DNA of 64,000 nt from Stakelama sediminis. Lineage in GTDB: Bacteria > Pseudomonadota > Alphaproteobacteria > Sphingomonadales > Sphingomonadaceae. Position numbers and translations under genes: made by a program. The DNA is taken from positions 248,001 through 312,000 of the forward strand of contig NZ_JACIJI010000003.1 in the NCBI RefSeq assembly GCF_014199335.1. The letters run 5' to 3'. Below are positions 39,965-49,839 of this stretch, in pieces. Every line of letters starts with the position of its first letter. The stretch's first letter is position 1. The notes below the pieces were generated by a model. The model was not told the origin of the DNA. It was given only the letters and a program-made list of their open reading frames with translations, and ran no database searches.

Positions 39965-40669
39965 ATGACTCGGGCACGGTGGATAGCAGGACTGGCACTG
40001 GGGGCGATTACCGCCGCCGGCATCGCCGTGTCGCCTGCGCTTCACGCCCAAGGTGCTGATGTTCCATCGACTTTCAACGATCCGCGACTGGGTGCGTTCA
40101 CCCCTGCGGCCGCCGATCCGAAGCTCGCCGCGACGCTGGCGCGCAGCGGCATCGATCCGAGCGAGTTCCGCTTCACCCCCACCGAATCGAAGCAGGAAGG
40201 CCGCCGTTCGGTAACGGTTGCGGTACGCGCGAGCACGGAACGCAGCGCAACCCCGGACACCAAACATGCCGCAGCGACCTCTCCGTCGCTGACACTGGCC
40301 CCGATTGCGTACAATCTGGGCGTTTCGGTCGGCTGGAAACGATTCGCGCTGACCGGCGATATCGCCAAGCTCGACATGGCGGGCCAGCCGGGCAGCCACG
40401 AATCGACCGAAGTCGGCGTGACCTATACCGGCAAGAAATTCGCCGGACGCGTGTCGGCCGCCAGTCAGAAGCCGCTGCGCAGCGATGCGCCGCAGATCAT
40501 GGACGAATCGAACTATTCGATCGATGTCGGCGGGGCATACAAGCTGACGCATAACCTCGATGTGACGGCGGGTGTCCGCTACAAATCGGAAAAAGACCGC
40601 CTGCCGCAGCTTGCCGATGATCGTCGCGACAGTCAGGCTGTTTATATCGGAACCGCATTCCGCTTCTGA
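39965..40669 (+). CDS. small outer-membrane beta-barrel protein
   Basis: A 234-residue secreted protein with signal peptide (MTRARWIAGLALGAITAAGIAVSPALHAQG). The second half has alternating strands typical of a porin-like barrel (YNLGVSVGWKRFALTGDIAKLD ... VTAGVRYKSEKD) and ends IGTAFRF, with the terminal aromatic of outer-membrane proteins. A strong AGGAAGGGG site precedes the ATG. No family name is assigned. Confidence 0.78.
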   Translation: MTRARWIAGLALGAITAAGIAVSPALHAQGADVPSTFNDPRLGAFTPAAADPKLAATLARSGIDPSEFRFTPTESKQEGRRSVTVAVRASTERSATPDTKHAAATSPSLTLAPIAYNLGVSVGWKRFALTGDIAKLDMAGQPGSHESTEVGVTYTGKKFAGRVSAASQKPLRSDAPQIMDESNYSIDVGGAYKLTHNLDVTAGVRYKSEKDRLPQLADDRRDSQAVYIGTAFRF

Positions 40670-40688
40670 TTGCGCGCCGGAGCAGGCT

Positions 40689-41240
40689 TCAGCACCTCCC
40701 CGGTTTTTCCAGCCACCAGTCGATCGCCGCCCAGCCATGAAGATTCGCTGCGCGCAGCCGTCTGGCACGCATCGGAGTCATGCCGCCCAAGGCGATGACC
40801 GGCGCACGGCTTTGCGCCGCGATTTGCGCGAATCGAAGCGGGCCCAGCGTCCCCGCGCCTTTGTGCGAGCGGGTGGAAAAGGCGGGGGAGAGAAAGATCA
40901 GGTCGACACCCGCGTGATTCGCCGCTGCCAGTTCGCGCATATCGTGCACGGCCCGGCTGGTGACGCCGCCCCGGCAGGAGCAGCGCGCATTATGCGTGCC
41001 CGCTTCGCCGCGCCCCAATGGCGCTGCGCCCGCGCGCAGCAACAACAGGTGTTTGCGCCGCGCCAGCTTTGCCACCTGCGCAAACAGCGCACGCCGCTTT
41101 GCCAGAGGCAGGGAATAGTGGCGAAACACGACGCCCGCCCCGCGCGGGAGCGCATCGAGCGCATCCCACAACCGGTCGCCCATGCGCTCGTCGGTCATCA
41201 GCCAGTGGCGGGGAAGCGTGCGGGGGTGGCGGGGCTGCAT
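40689..41240 (-). CDS. TenI / thiamine-phosphate-synthase-like protein
   Basis: A 183-residue TIM-barrel protein with the ThiE/TenI pattern: VDLIFLSPAFSTRSHKGAGTLGPLRFA and VIALGGMTPMRARRL. It resembles the TenI half of MutT-TenI fusions more than classical ThiE, whose phosphate-binding loop differs. It could be a thiazole tautomerase or thiamine-phosphate synthase. I start it at MQPRHPRTLPRHWLMTDERMG. It diverges from yggS with only 22 bases between starts. Confidence 0.78.
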   Translation of the reverse strand: MQPRHPRTLPRHWLMTDERMGDRLWDALDALPRGAGVVFRHYSLPLAKRRALFAQVAKLARRKHLLLLRAGAAPLGRGEAGTHNARCSCRGGVTSRAVHDMRELAAANHAGVDLIFLSPAFSTRSHKGAGTLGPLRFAQIAAQSRAPVIALGGMTPMRARRLRAANLHGWAAIDWWLEKPGRC

Positions 41241-41262
41241 CGGGGGCAGTATAGCGACGCCG

Positions 41263-41946
41263 ATGGAAGCCGAAACCGCCTCTGCCGAAACCGCCTCTGA
41301 TCGCCTGCACGCCGTTCGCGAGCATATGGCGCGTGCCGCCCGCACCGCCGACCGCAAGGTGGACGACATCACCCTGATCGCCGTGTCGAAATTTCACGAT
41401 GCCGACGCGATCGCGCCGCTGATCGAAGCGGGTCAGCGCGTGTTCGGGGAAAACCGCGTGCAGGAAGCAGCGCGAAAATGGCCCGTACTGCGCGAACGCA
41501 CGCCCGATATCGCGCTGCATCTGGTCGGACAGTTGCAATCGAACAAGGCCGATGATGCGGTGCAATTGTTCGATGCCATCCATTCGCTCGACCGGTCGTC
41601 GCTGGTCGGCGCGCTGGCAAAGGCGATGGACAGGCACGACCGGCGACCGGCCTGCTTCATCCAGGTCAATATCGGCGACGAGCCGCAAAAGGGCGGCTGT
41701 ACGATTGCCGCCCTGCCCGCGCTGCTGAGCGAGGCGCGGACTGCCGGTCTGCCGGTCGGCGGGCTGATGTGCGTGCCGCCGCTGGAGGTCGAACCCGCCC
41801 CCTATTTCGCGCTGCTGGGCAAGCTGGCGCGCGATCACGGCCTGTCGGAACTAAGCATGGGCATGTCGGCGGATTACGCAACGGCGATTACCATCGGTGC
41901 GACCCATGTCCGCGTCGGCACCGCATTGTTCGGGCCACGCACGTGA
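41263..41946 (+). CDS. YggS-family PLP homeostasis protein
   Basis: A 227-residue PLP-binding barrel. The Schiff-base lysine is in LIAVSKFHDADAI, FGENRVQEA and HLVGQLQSNKA are family hallmarks, and LSMGMSADYATAITIGATHVRVGTALFG closes the fold. The N-terminus holds a perfect 15-bp tandem duplication (41269-41298) encoding AETAS twice. The stop overlaps the next gene's GTG start. Confidence 0.92.
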   Translation: MEAETASAETASDRLHAVREHMARAARTADRKVDDITLIAVSKFHDADAIAPLIEAGQRVFGENRVQEAARKWPVLRERTPDIALHLVGQLQSNKADDAVQLFDAIHSLDRSSLVGALAKAMDRHDRRPACFIQVNIGDEPQKGGCTIAALPALLSEARTAGLPVGGLMCVPPLEVEPAPYFALLGKLARDHGLSELSMGMSADYATAITIGATHVRVGTALFGPRT

Positions 41947-42614
41947 AACCGGATGCGATCCTGTTCGATTTCGACGGCGTGCTGCTGGAAAGCGAATCCG
42001 CAGGCAATCGCCATATCGCCGACTATCTGACCGCGCGCGGCAACCCGACCACGCCCGAGGATTCGATGGCGAACTTCATGGGGCTGAGCGGTCAGGCATT
42101 TCTGTCGGCCATCGAGGAATGGACCGGCAAGCCGCTGCCCGACGATTTTCACGTCGAACGCGACGCCGAGAATCGCCGTGTGCTCGAATCCGGGCTGGAC
42201 GCCGTCACCGGCGCCACCGCCTTTGTCCGCTCGCTTCCCGCCACCCTGCCCCGCGCGGTGGTATCGTCGAGCAGCAGCTACTGGATCAGCACGCATCTCG
42301 ACCATCTGGGACTGAGCGACGCCTTCGGCAATCACATTTATAGCGGCCATGAGCATGTCGAACACGGCAAACCCGCCCCCGACCTCTATCTCTATGCCGC
42401 CGACAAGCTGCATGTGCCGATTGAGCGTTGTATCATCCTTGAGGATTCGCCGGTGGGCGTGACCGGTGCGGTTGCCTCCGGCGCGACGGTAATCGGGCTG
42501 TGTGCGGGCGCACATTGCGCTCCCGATCATGCGGACCGGCTGCGCGCGCTGGGCGTGCGGCTGATCGCGCATGATTTCGACGAGGTGACGCGGCTGATTT
42601 CAGGGTCTGTTTAA
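41943..42614 (+). CDS. HAD-family hydrolase (beta-phosphoglucomutase-like)
   Basis: A 223-residue HAD phosphatase. It starts at GTG 41943 overlapping the yggS stop (GTGA). Motif I is DFDGVLLESE, motif II VVSSSSSYW, and motif III/IV GKPAPDLYLYAADKL...CIILEDSPVG, placing it among beta-phosphoglucomutase/sugar-phosphate phosphatases. The final residues (SGSV) and stop codon fall at the border of a palindromic element. Confidence 0.9.
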   Translation: MKPDAILFDFDGVLLESESAGNRHIADYLTARGNPTTPEDSMANFMGLSGQAFLSAIEEWTGKPLPDDFHVERDAENRRVLESGLDAVTGATAFVRSLPATLPRAVVSSSSSYWISTHLDHLGLSDAFGNHIYSGHEHVEHGKPAPDLYLYAADKLHVPIERCIILEDSPVGVTGAVASGATVIGLCAGAHCAPDHADRLRALGVRLIAHDFDEVTRLISGSV

Positions 42615-42690
42615 AAAAGCGGTGCCAGCCCGCGCCCTGAGGGGGAGCGGGCCGGAGCCGTACATGGAAATGCGAATTTCCAAACAGACC
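42604..42690. repeat. 87-bp palindromic element between convergent genes
   Basis: Outer arms GGTCTGTTT (42604-42612) and AAACAGACC (42682-42690) are perfect inverted repeats. Inside are hairpins GCCCGC-N13-GCGGGC (42628-42652) and TGGAAAT-GCGA-ATTTCCA (about 42664-42681). The arms carry the stop region of the HAD gene and abut the GNAT stop, and the structure may terminate both transcripts. Confidence 0.65.
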
Positions 42691-43373
42691 TAAACCTGTC
42701 GTGCGATCAGCGTGTAAACCAGCGTTGCCCGCACCCGAAAGCCGAGCCGTTCATACAGCGCTATGGTGGCGGCATGATCGGCATAGGCATGGAGGAACGG
42801 CACTTCGCCCCGATCGAGAATGCCCTGCGCGACCAGCGCCATCAGACCCTTTGCATAACCGCGCCCGCGAAAATCTGGATGGGTGCACACACCGCTGACT
42901 TCGGTGAATCCGGGCGGCCGCATCCGCTCTCCCGCCATGGCGATCAGCGCACCGTCATGCCGGATACCGATAAAATTGCCGAGTCGGTGGGTCTTTATGG
43001 CAAAAGGCCCCGGCTCAGTACGGGTGGCGAGTGCCAGCATTTCCGCCGTATCGGAATCGCCCAGCGTCTGATAGTCCATATCCGGTACGGGCACATTCAG
43101 GCATTCGGCCACCATCTGCACGCACCGCGCCTGTTTCACGATGGCAACCCCGGCGGGCAGGACCGGCGGTGCCGGTTCGACCAGACCCAGCACGCCCTCT
43201 TCCGGCATCAGCGCGGCAAGCGCAGCCCGCCCCTCTTCGCTCGTATCTGCCATTGCGGCGAACAATCCCATTTCCGGGTCGATGCGCAGCGCGTGCGGCC
43301 CGCCGACGGCAAAGGCGCTCTGGCGCGTCGTGAAGGCATTCCAGACCGGACGGTCCAGCGGATGGGCGGTCAT
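42690..43373 (-). CDS. GNAT-family N-acetyltransferase
   Basis: A 227-residue acetyltransferase with the acetyl-CoA loop in [20 protein letters not shown] and the following [27 protein letters not shown], in the order expected for FR47-like GNATs. The ATG overlaps the ribA stop (ATGA), so it is third in an xthA-ribA-GNAT unit. The substrate is unknown. Confidence 0.88.
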   Translation of the reverse strand: MTAHPLDRPVWNAFTTRQSAFAVGGPHALRIDPEMGLFAAMADTSEEGRAALAALMPEEGVLGLVEPAPPVLPAGVAIVKQARCVQMVAECLNVPVPDMDYQTLGDSDTAEMLALATRTEPGPFAIKTHRLGNFIGIRHDGALIAMAGERMRPPGFTEVSGVCTHPDFRGRGYAKGLMALVAQGILDRGEVPFLHAYADHAATIALYERLGFRVRATLVYTLIARQV

Positions 43374-44446
43374 AGCTGGTGGCCGGTGCGGTCGCGCTTG
43401 GTCGCCAGATAGCGTTCGTTATGCGGATTGGGCGGTAGCTTGTGCGCAACGCGCTCGATCACGTCGATGCCGTTGTCGCGCAGCACCGCAACCTTGGCCG
43501 GGTTGTTGGTCAGCAGGCGGATCCGCTTCTGGCCGAGCAGGGTCAGCATCCGCGCGGCGATTCGGAAATCGCGCGCATCGACCGCAAAGCCCAGCCGGGT
43601 ATTGGCATCGACCGTGTCATAGCCCTGATCCTGCAACGCATAGGCACGCAGCTTGTTGATCAGGCCGATCGCGCGCCCCTCCTGCCGCAGATAGAGCAGC
43701 ACGCCCCAGCCCGCTTTTTTGATTTCGGCGATGGCGGCACGCAGTTGCGGCCCGCAATCGCATTTCAGGCTGCCCAGCACATCACCGGTCAGGCATTCGC
43801 TGTGCAGACGCACCAGCGGCGGATTGCCGTTCGGCTCCCCGATCAGCAGCGCGACATGCTCGCTGGCTTCGGGGCTGCGAAAGGCGACGATCTCGGCATC
43901 CTCCGCACCGTCCACGGGCAGGCGCGCGCGCACCGCAATGGTCAGGCGGTCAGCATCTTCATGCGCGTCGATATCGGCGGGCGTGAGGATGGCCCCGTCC
44001 TCCGCCGGCGCGGGCAGCAGGAAGAAAGCGGGCAGCACACCCGCAATCCGCGCCAGCCGCAGCGCCTGCGCCATCAGTGCCGGGTGCGCCCCCTCAACCG
44101 CACGGAACGGCCCCTTGAGCGGGGTGCGCAGGTCGAATTGCGGATCGGCAATCGCGGTGGCCGCAGGAAAGTCGAGCCAGTCGGTCCGCTCGATCAGCAC
44201 CGGACCGTCGGGAGTCGCAGCCGCGCGCTGATTGGCGAGCCGCAGCGTCGCCGCGCGCCCCGCCGAAATCAGCAGCGGCGCGGTGCCCGCCGGGTCGAGC
44301 GTCGCCAGTGCCGCCGCATCGCCCGTCTCCACCGCGAACAGCGTCAGCGTCGCGCCATCGTCGTGCAGCGTCACCGGCCAGCCCCGGTGCAGTGCATCGA
44401 CGGCGCGCGCCGCCGCACGCGGATCGGAAGGGCGCGGGTCGTTCAA
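43370..44446 (-). CDS. ribA: GTP cyclohydrolase II with degenerate N-terminal RibB-like region
   Basis: A 358-residue protein. The C-terminal ~200 residues are GTP cyclohydrolase II, with the zinc-binding [16 protein letters not shown] and the catalytic [22 protein letters not shown]. It opens GTP to the first riboflavin intermediate. The N-terminal ~150 residues occupy the place of the DHBP synthase (RibB) domain but lack its clear catalytic motifs. The start overlaps the xthA stop. Confidence 0.9.
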   Translation of the reverse strand: MNDPRPSDPRAAARAVDALHRGWPVTLHDDGATLTLFAVETGDAAALATLDPAGTAPLLISAGRAATLRLANQRAAATPDGPVLIERTDWLDFPAATAIADPQFDLRTPLKGPFRAVEGAHPALMAQALRLARIAGVLPAFFLLPAPAEDGAILTPADIDAHEDADRLTIAVRARLPVDGAEDAEIVAFRSPEASEHVALLIGEPNGNPPLVRLHSECLTGDVLGSLKCDCGPQLRAAIAEIKKAGWGVLLYLRQEGRAIGLINKLRAYALQDQGYDTVDANTRLGFAVDARDFRIAARMLTLLGQKRIRLLTNNPAKVAVLRDNGIDVIERVAHKLPPNPHNERYLATKRDRTGHQL

Positions 44447-45240
44447 AAGGCGAACTCGGTCATGATCGGGATATGGTCGGAGGGTTTGAGCCAGCTGCGG
44501 CAGTCTTCAAATACCCGATGCCCGACCGCCTTTTGCGCGACCGAAGCGCTGGCCCACATATGGTCGAGCCTGCGTCCGCGATCCGATGCCGCCCAGTCCT
44601 TCGCGCGATAGCTCCACCAGGTGTAGAGCCGTTCGGGCGCGGGAACGAAATGGCGGCCGAGATCGACCCAGTCATGCGCGGCCTGAAGCCGGTTCAGCGT
44701 ATCCACCTCGATCGGCGTATGGCTGACGACTTTCAGAAGCTGTTTATGGCTCCACACATCGCTTTCCAGCGGCGCGATATTGAAATCGCCGACCAGGAGC
44801 GTCGGCGTATCGCCCAGCCCCGCCGACCAGTCGGTCATGCGCGCCAGAAAATCGAGCTTCTGCCCGAATTTGGGATTTTCATCGCGGTCGGGAATATCGC
44901 CGCCCGCCGGCACATAGACATTTTCGAGCCGCAGCCCGTTTTCCAGCCGCACGCCGACATGGCGCGCCTCGCCATTCGCCTGCCAGTCGAGGCGCTTGTC
45001 CTCAGCGAGCGGCACGCGGCTGAGAATCGCGACCCCGTGATGCATCCGCTGACCGTTGAGGACGATATGATCATATCCAAGGTCACGGAACGGCTGGAGC
45101 GGAAAGTCCCCGTCAATCACCTTGGTTTCCTGCAGGCACAGAATGTCGGGTGCGGCCTCCCGCAGGAAGCGTTCGACGATATCGATGCGAAAGCGCACCG
45201 AATTGATGTTCCACGATACGATTTTGAGCGTCTGAGTCAT
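44443..45240 (-). CDS. xthA: exodeoxyribonuclease III
   Basis: A 265-residue metal-dependent exonuclease / AP endonuclease. [18 protein letters not shown] (catalytic Glu), GDFNIAP and the C-terminal [10 protein letters not shown] (catalytic Asp-His) are all present. It repairs abasic sites. It is the first gene of the xthA-ribA-GNAT unit. Confidence 0.95.
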   Translation of the reverse strand: MTQTLKIVSWNINSVRFRIDIVERFLREAAPDILCLQETKVIDGDFPLQPFRDLGYDHIVLNGQRMHHGVAILSRVPLAEDKRLDWQANGEARHVGVRLENGLRLENVYVPAGGDIPDRDENPKFGQKLDFLARMTDWSAGLGDTPTLLVGDFNIAPLESDVWSHKQLLKVVSHTPIEVDTLNRLQAAHDWVDLGRHFVPAPERLYTWWSYRAKDWAASDRGRRLDHMWASASVAQKAVGHRVFEDCRSWLKPSDHIPIMTEFAF

Positions 45241-45288
45241 ATGCCCGGCGATGTAGCGGGCCGAAGCCGTCTGCGCCAGATATGGTTA

Positions 45289-45320
45289 GGCCCTCGTTCC
45301 GGGGGCTTGGAACGAGGGCC
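45289..45320. terminator. long hairpin between lolA and xthA
   Basis: GGCCCTCGTTCC and GGAACGAGGGCC form a perfect 12-bp stem with an 8-base loop. No U-run follows. It could terminate the lolA transcript or be a processing site. The rest of the 207-base gap (45241-45447) shows no gene. Confidence 0.5.
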
Positions 45321-45447
45321 GACCTGGCGTTCGTCACGCAGGCAGGAGATGAGGACTTGCCAAGCAACAGGGGGAAAATCTTGGACGCCCCATCTCCGCT
45401 GGAGCCCTACTACGCCTCCAAAGCTGTCACTAAGATGAATGAACCTG

Positions 45448-46068
45448 TCAGTTGGGACGAGTTTTTTTCCGCGGGTCGTTCCAGCGGAACATTCTGTCGG
45501 AAACGTGCACATTATAGCGCTGATTCGACAGCCGGATGGTGGTGCGGTTGTTCTGGGTATCGAGCGCCACCCAGCCCTGCAGCATCAGGCCGCCGGGCGC
45601 CGACGCATCCTTGGTGAAGATCAGGGTGATTCTACCGTATTCCGGATGTTTCGGATCATAGGCCTCAACACTGACGACGCGCGGATCGGCGGTCGGCACC
45701 ACCTTCGCATAGCGCGAGGCGTCCTTGTCGGGGTTGAGCAGGATGGCGAGCGGCGAATTGCCGATCGGCCAGCGCGACACCTGATCGACCGAATAGTCGA
45801 TGAAATAGATCGCCTTGCCGTCGCCGACGATCAGCAGCGGCACGCCCTTTTCATACTGGAAGCGCACCTTGCCGGGCTTTTCCAGTGTCAGCGTGCCGGT
45901 CAGCGTCTTTCCGTCGCGATCAGTCTGGCTGAAATCGGCGGTCATCGACTTTACCGCCGCCAGATGATGCTGAACATCGGCAAGGCTTTCGGACGGCGCA
46001 GGTGCGGGCGCGGCGATTGCAGGCACGGCCAGCAGCGCGGGAAGTGCGGCAAGGGGCATGAGCTTCAA
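45448..46068 (-). CDS. lolA: LolA-family outer-membrane lipoprotein carrier
   Basis: A ~206-residue periplasmic protein with signal peptide (KLMPLAALPALLAVPAIAAPA) and LolA features (HHLAAVKSMTADFSQTDRDGKTLTGTLTLEKPGKVRFQYEK, NPLAILL-like NSPLAILL). It ferries lipoproteins from LolCDE to LolB. The start is uncertain: a TTG at 46068 has a GGAGAG site eight bases upstream, whereas ATGs at 46113 and 46089 have none and add a non-signal-like extension. It follows ftsK on the same strand. Confidence 0.88.
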   Translation of the reverse strand: MKLMPLAALPALLAVPAIAAPAPAPSESLADVQHHLAAVKSMTADFSQTDRDGKTLTGTLTLEKPGKVRFQYEKGVPLLIVGDGKAIYFIDYSVDQVSRWPIGNSPLAILLNPDKDASRYAKVVPTADPRVVSVEAYDPKHPEYGRITLIFTKDASAPGGLMLQGWVALDTQNNRTTIRLSNQRYNVHVSDRMFRWNDPRKKTRPN

Positions 46069-46147
46069 GGCAGTAACTCTCCAGAACATGATTGGGAAAT
46101 GCAGCAAGCGCATTGAACGCGCGCTGAATTATCCGGTTGCATGACGT

Positions 46148-48469
46148 TCAGCCTGTCGGGCGGCCTTCTTCGTCCATAAGCACTTCGCGGCGCCCGACAT
46201 GATCGGGTTTCGACACCAGCCCTTCACCCTCCATCCGCTCGATCAGGCGCGCGGCGGAGTTGTAGCCGATGCGCATCTGGCGTTGCAGCCAGGAGGTCGA
46301 CGCCTTCTGGCTTTGCGCGACGAGCTGGCGGGCCTGGGAATATTGGCGTTCTTCGGGGCTTTCGTCCGCCGATGCGCCGTCGAGCGCGAACGACCCTTCC
46401 TCCGGCTCCTCCGTAACGGCGGAGATATAGTCGGGCTGTCCCTGCGCGCGCCAGAAATCGGCCACCGCCTCCACCTCTTCATCGGTGACGAAGGGGCCGT
46501 GGACGCGGGCAAGCTGCTTGCCGCCGGGCATGTAGAGCATGTCGCCCTTGCCCAGAAGCTGCTCGGCGCCCTGTTCGCCCAAAATGGTGCGCGAATCGAT
46601 CTTGGACGTGACGTGGAAGCTGATCCGCGTCGGCAGGTTCGCCTTGATGACGCCGGTAATGACGTCGACCGAGGGGCGCTGCGTCGCCATGATCAGGTGA
46701 ATGCCCGCCGCACGCGCCTTTTGCGCGAGCCGCTGGATGAGGATTTCCACCTCCTTGCCCGCCGTCATCATCAGGTCGGCGAGTTCGTCGACGACGATGA
46801 CGATCTGCGGCAGCGGGATGAGGTCGAGCTCCTCCTCCTCATAGATCGGTTTGCCGTCTTCCCAGCCGGTCTGCACCTTGCGGCCCAGCTTCTGCCCCTT
46901 GGCCTTGGCCTGACGCACCTTGTCATTGAAGCTGCCGAGGCTGCGCACGTTGAGCGAGGCCATCATGCGATAACGCTCCTCCATCTGCTCGACCGCCCAT
47001 TTGAGCGCGCGCACCGCCTTCGGCGGATCGGTGACGACATCGGCGAGCAGGTGGGGAATATCCTTGTACATGCTGAGTTCCAGCATCTTCGGATCAATCA
47101 TGATCAGGCGGCACTGATCGGGCGTCAGCCGATAGAGCAGCGACAGGATCATGCAGTTGAGGCCGACCGACTTGCCCGACCCGGTGGTACCCGCGACCAG
47201 CAGGTGCGGCATCGGCGCCAGATCGGCAATCACCGCATCGCCCGCGATATTCTTGCCGAGCACCAGCGGCAGCTGCGCCGACTGATCCTCGAACGTCTGC
47301 GATCCGATCAGTTCGTGCAGATTGACCATTTCGCGCCGGGCATTGGGCAGTTCGATACCGATGACGCTGCGCCCCGGAATGGTGGCGACACGCGCGGAGA
47401 TCGCCGACATGTTGCGCGCGATATCGTCGGCGAGCGAGACCACGCGGCTGGCCTTTACCCCGCTTTCGGGTTCCAGTTCGTACATGGTGACGACGGGGCC
47501 GGGGCGAACCTCGACGATCGAGCCCTTCACCTTGAAATCGTCAAGCACCGATTCGAGCAGCCGGGCATTACGCTGCAACGCCGCCTTGTCGACCGGACTG
47601 CGGCTGTCGGCGGGAGCAGGCTTGAGCAGGTCGAGCGGCGGCAGGGAATAATTGTCGCGCAGGTCGAGCGAGCCCTGCGTCTTTTTCTGCTTCGCCGCAG
47701 AAGGCGCGACGGTGCGATCCGCGATCACCGGGTCGGGGCGATTCTGGGGAACCGCAACCTTGCGCGGAGCCGGTTCGGGCGGGACTTCCGCCATCGGCGG
47801 TTCGGGCGCGATGAAGACATCGTCCTCGTCCTCCTCTTCCAGATCGGACGGGCCGCCAATGCGCGGCAGGCCGGGAAGGCGCACCGCGCCCAGCGGCAAC
47901 CGGCGGATGGTCATGCCGCGCGCCCACAGGAAGATGCCGACCAGCGCAAAGGAAGCGGCCAGCCCGCGCTCAGTCCACCAGATTCCCTGCACATTGCCGA
48001 TAAAGTGCGTCGCCCAGCGCAATGCGGCGGCGATCCCCATGCCGATAATCCCGCCATAGCCGCCGGACAGCGTCGATACCGACCCGTCCCAGATCAGTTC
48101 GATCGCAATGCCGATCAGCAGCATCCCGATCAGCACGTTGCGCAGCATCGCCTTCCACCGGCCGACCGGACTGTCGCGCCACAGCCGCACCGCCCAGAGC
48201 AGCACCAGCGGCACGAGCAGCCACACCGTCCACCCGGCAATCATATAGAGCAGATCGGCGATATAGGCGCCGGGCGTGCCCAGCCAGTTGCGCGCAGGCC
48301 CGGCGGCGGCCGTGTTCAGCGACGGGTCGCTGGGATGATAGCTGGCCAGCGCCGTCACCAGCAGGATCGTCGCCGCCAGCAGCACCAGCGCGCCCAGCAT
48401 CGCGCCGCTGCGCAATGCACCTGCCTTCATCGTATCGCGCCACAGCGCGGGCTGCGCCTTTGTCGCCAC
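46148..48469 (-). CDS. ftsK: DNA translocase FtsK
   Basis: A ~773-residue septal DNA motor that clears chromosome dimers. Four N-terminal transmembrane helices (within the first ~180 residues) are followed by a proline/acid-rich linker, the RecA-like motor with Walker A GTTGSGKSVGLN and Walker B IVIVVDELADLMM, and a C-terminal gamma winged helix (YSQARQLVAQSQKASTSWLQRQMRIGYNSAARLIERME). I place the start at the GTG at 48469 (ATKAQPALWRD) behind GGGGGT; an upstream ATG at 48502 is possible. Confidence 0.94.
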   Translation of the reverse strand: MATKAQPALWRDTMKAGALRSGAMLGALVLLAATILLVTALASYHPSDPSLNTAAAGPARNWLGTPGAYIADLLYMIAGWTVWLLVPLVLLWAVRLWRDSPVGRWKAMLRNVLIGMLLIGIAIELIWDGSVSTLSGGYGGIIGMGIAAALRWATHFIGNVQGIWWTERGLAASFALVGIFLWARGMTIRRLPLGAVRLPGLPRIGGPSDLEEEDEDDVFIAPEPPMAEVPPEPAPRKVAVPQNRPDPVIADRTVAPSAAKQKKTQGSLDLRDNYSLPPLDLLKPAPADSRSPVDKAALQRNARLLESVLDDFKVKGSIVEVRPGPVVTMYELEPESGVKASRVVSLADDIARNMSAISARVATIPGRSVIGIELPNARREMVNLHELIGSQTFEDQSAQLPLVLGKNIAGDAVIADLAPMPHLLVAGTTGSGKSVGLNCMILSLLYRLTPDQCRLIMIDPKMLELSMYKDIPHLLADVVTDPPKAVRALKWAVEQMEERYRMMASLNVRSLGSFNDKVRQAKAKGQKLGRKVQTGWEDGKPIYEEEELDLIPLPQIVIVVDELADLMMTAGKEVEILIQRLAQKARAAGIHLIMATQRPSVDVITGVIKANLPTRISFHVTSKIDSRTILGEQGAEQLLGKGDMLYMPGGKQLARVHGPFVTDEEVEAVADFWRAQGQPDYISAVTEEPEEGSFALDGASADESPEERQYSQARQLVAQSQKASTSWLQRQMRIGYNSAARLIERMEGEGLVSKPDHVGRREVLMDEEGRPTG

Positions 48470-48606
48470 GTCCAAAACCCCCGGATTTTCGCGAAATCGC
48501 AATATGGTAAATCATCGCGCCTGCGGAGTCCGCCGTCAAGCGCGGGGATTGCATCCCGACGCGGTTGGGCTGGCGCAGGGCGCAAACAGCGCTTAGAAGC
48601 AGGCCC

Positions 48607-49824
48607 ATGGCACAGGCGGATATCCTCATCCTCGGCGGCGGGCTGGTCGGCAGCGCGCTCGGCACCGCGCTCGACGCGCATGGCATTTCCTCGATCATCG
48701 TCGATCTGGCGGACCCGGAGGTCATCCTCGCCGCCGCGCATGACGGCCGCGCCTCCGCGGTCGCCAGCGCGCCGCATCGGATGTTGCACGCCATCGGCGT
48801 CGGCGAGCGGCTGGGGACACAGGGCTGCCCCATCGAAAGCATCCGGGTCAGCGACGGCCTGAAACCCGGCAAGCTGGATTTCACCGTCGGCGAGGACGAG
48901 GACGCGCTGGGCGTCATGTACGAAAACCGCGTGTTGCGCCGCGCGCTGTACGAATCGGCGAAGGCGGCCCCGCGCGTCGATTTGCGGATGCAGACGCGCG
49001 CGCTGTCGGTGACGCGCGACGCGCATGGCGTGACCGCCGAACTGTCCGACGGATCGACGGTGCGCGCATCTTTGCTGGTGGGAGCGGAAGGGCGCAATTC
49101 GCCGACGCGCGACGCCGCCCTGCTGCGCGTGGCGCGCTGGCAATACGACCATGCGGCGATCGTCACCGCCTTTCACCACGAATATTCCCACGAAAACACC
49201 GCGTTCGAGATTTTCTATCCCGAAGGGCCGTTCGCACTGCTGCCGCTCAACGACGATGCGCAAGGGCACCGTTCAGCGGTCGTGTGGACGGTGCGCCGCG
49301 ATCAGGCGCCGGGGATGCTGAAACTGTCCGAACGCGGGGTACTGGCCGAGGCGATGAAGAAAACCGGCGGCTTTCTGGGCGAATTGTCGCGGCTGGGGCC
49401 GCGTTCGACCTATCCGCTGGGTTTTCACCATGCCGCCCATATCACCGCCGACCGGCTGGCGCTGGTGGGCGACGCCGCGCACGGCATCCACCCGATTGCC
49501 GGTCAGGGGGTCAATGTCGGCTTTCGCGATGTGGCGGCGCTGGTCGAGGTGCTGGTCGACGGCAAGCGGCTGGGGCTGGAACCGGGCGATGCGCAACTGC
49601 TCAAACGCTATGAACGCTGGCGCAGCCTCGACACGATGATGGTGTCGCTGGCGACCGACGGACTGACGCGGCTGTTCGGAATGCCGGGCCGTACCGCCCA
49701 TGCGGTGCGCCGGTTCGGCCTGAACGCGGTCGATCGCATCCCGCCGCTGAAGGACATGTTCATGGCCGAAGCGCGCGGCGAAAGCGGCGCGGTGCCGAAG
49801 CTGTTACAGGGCATGACCGCCTGA
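48607..49824 (+). CDS. UbiH/UbiF/Coq6-family FAD monooxygenase
   Basis: A 405-residue aromatic hydroxylase: FAD motif GGGLVGSAL near the N-terminus, GAEGRNSPTRDAA (second FAD contact), and GDAAHGIHPIAGQGVNVGFRDV. It hydroxylates the ring in ubiquinone biosynthesis; which position is uncertain. The ATG at 48607 (MAQADILILGGG) is chosen over an upstream in-frame ATG. It diverges from ftsK. Confidence 0.92.
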   Translation: MAQADILILGGGLVGSALGTALDAHGISSIIVDLADPEVILAAAHDGRASAVASAPHRMLHAIGVGERLGTQGCPIESIRVSDGLKPGKLDFTVGEDEDALGVMYENRVLRRALYESAKAAPRVDLRMQTRALSVTRDAHGVTAELSDGSTVRASLLVGAEGRNSPTRDAALLRVARWQYDHAAIVTAFHHEYSHENTAFEIFYPEGPFALLPLNDDAQGHRSAVVWTVRRDQAPGMLKLSERGVLAEAMKKTGGFLGELSRLGPRSTYPLGFHHAAHITADRLALVGDAAHGIHPIAGQGVNVGFRDVAALVEVLVDGKRLGLEPGDAQLLKRYERWRSLDTMMVSLATDGLTRLFGMPGRTAHAVRRFGLNAVDRIPPLKDMFMAEARGESGAVPKLLQGMTA

Positions 49825-49839
49825 CGCGGCGCCTACGCG

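Noticed and set aside
41269..41298. Perfect 15-bp tandem duplication at the start of yggS
   Set aside because: It adds one AETAS unit in a non-conserved N-terminal tail. It is probably simple replication slippage and not a functional repeat.
46199..48862. 887-codon plus-strand frame opposite ftsK
   Set aside because: It is antisense to a complete FtsK with all motor motifs and has His/Arg/Gln-rich shadow composition.
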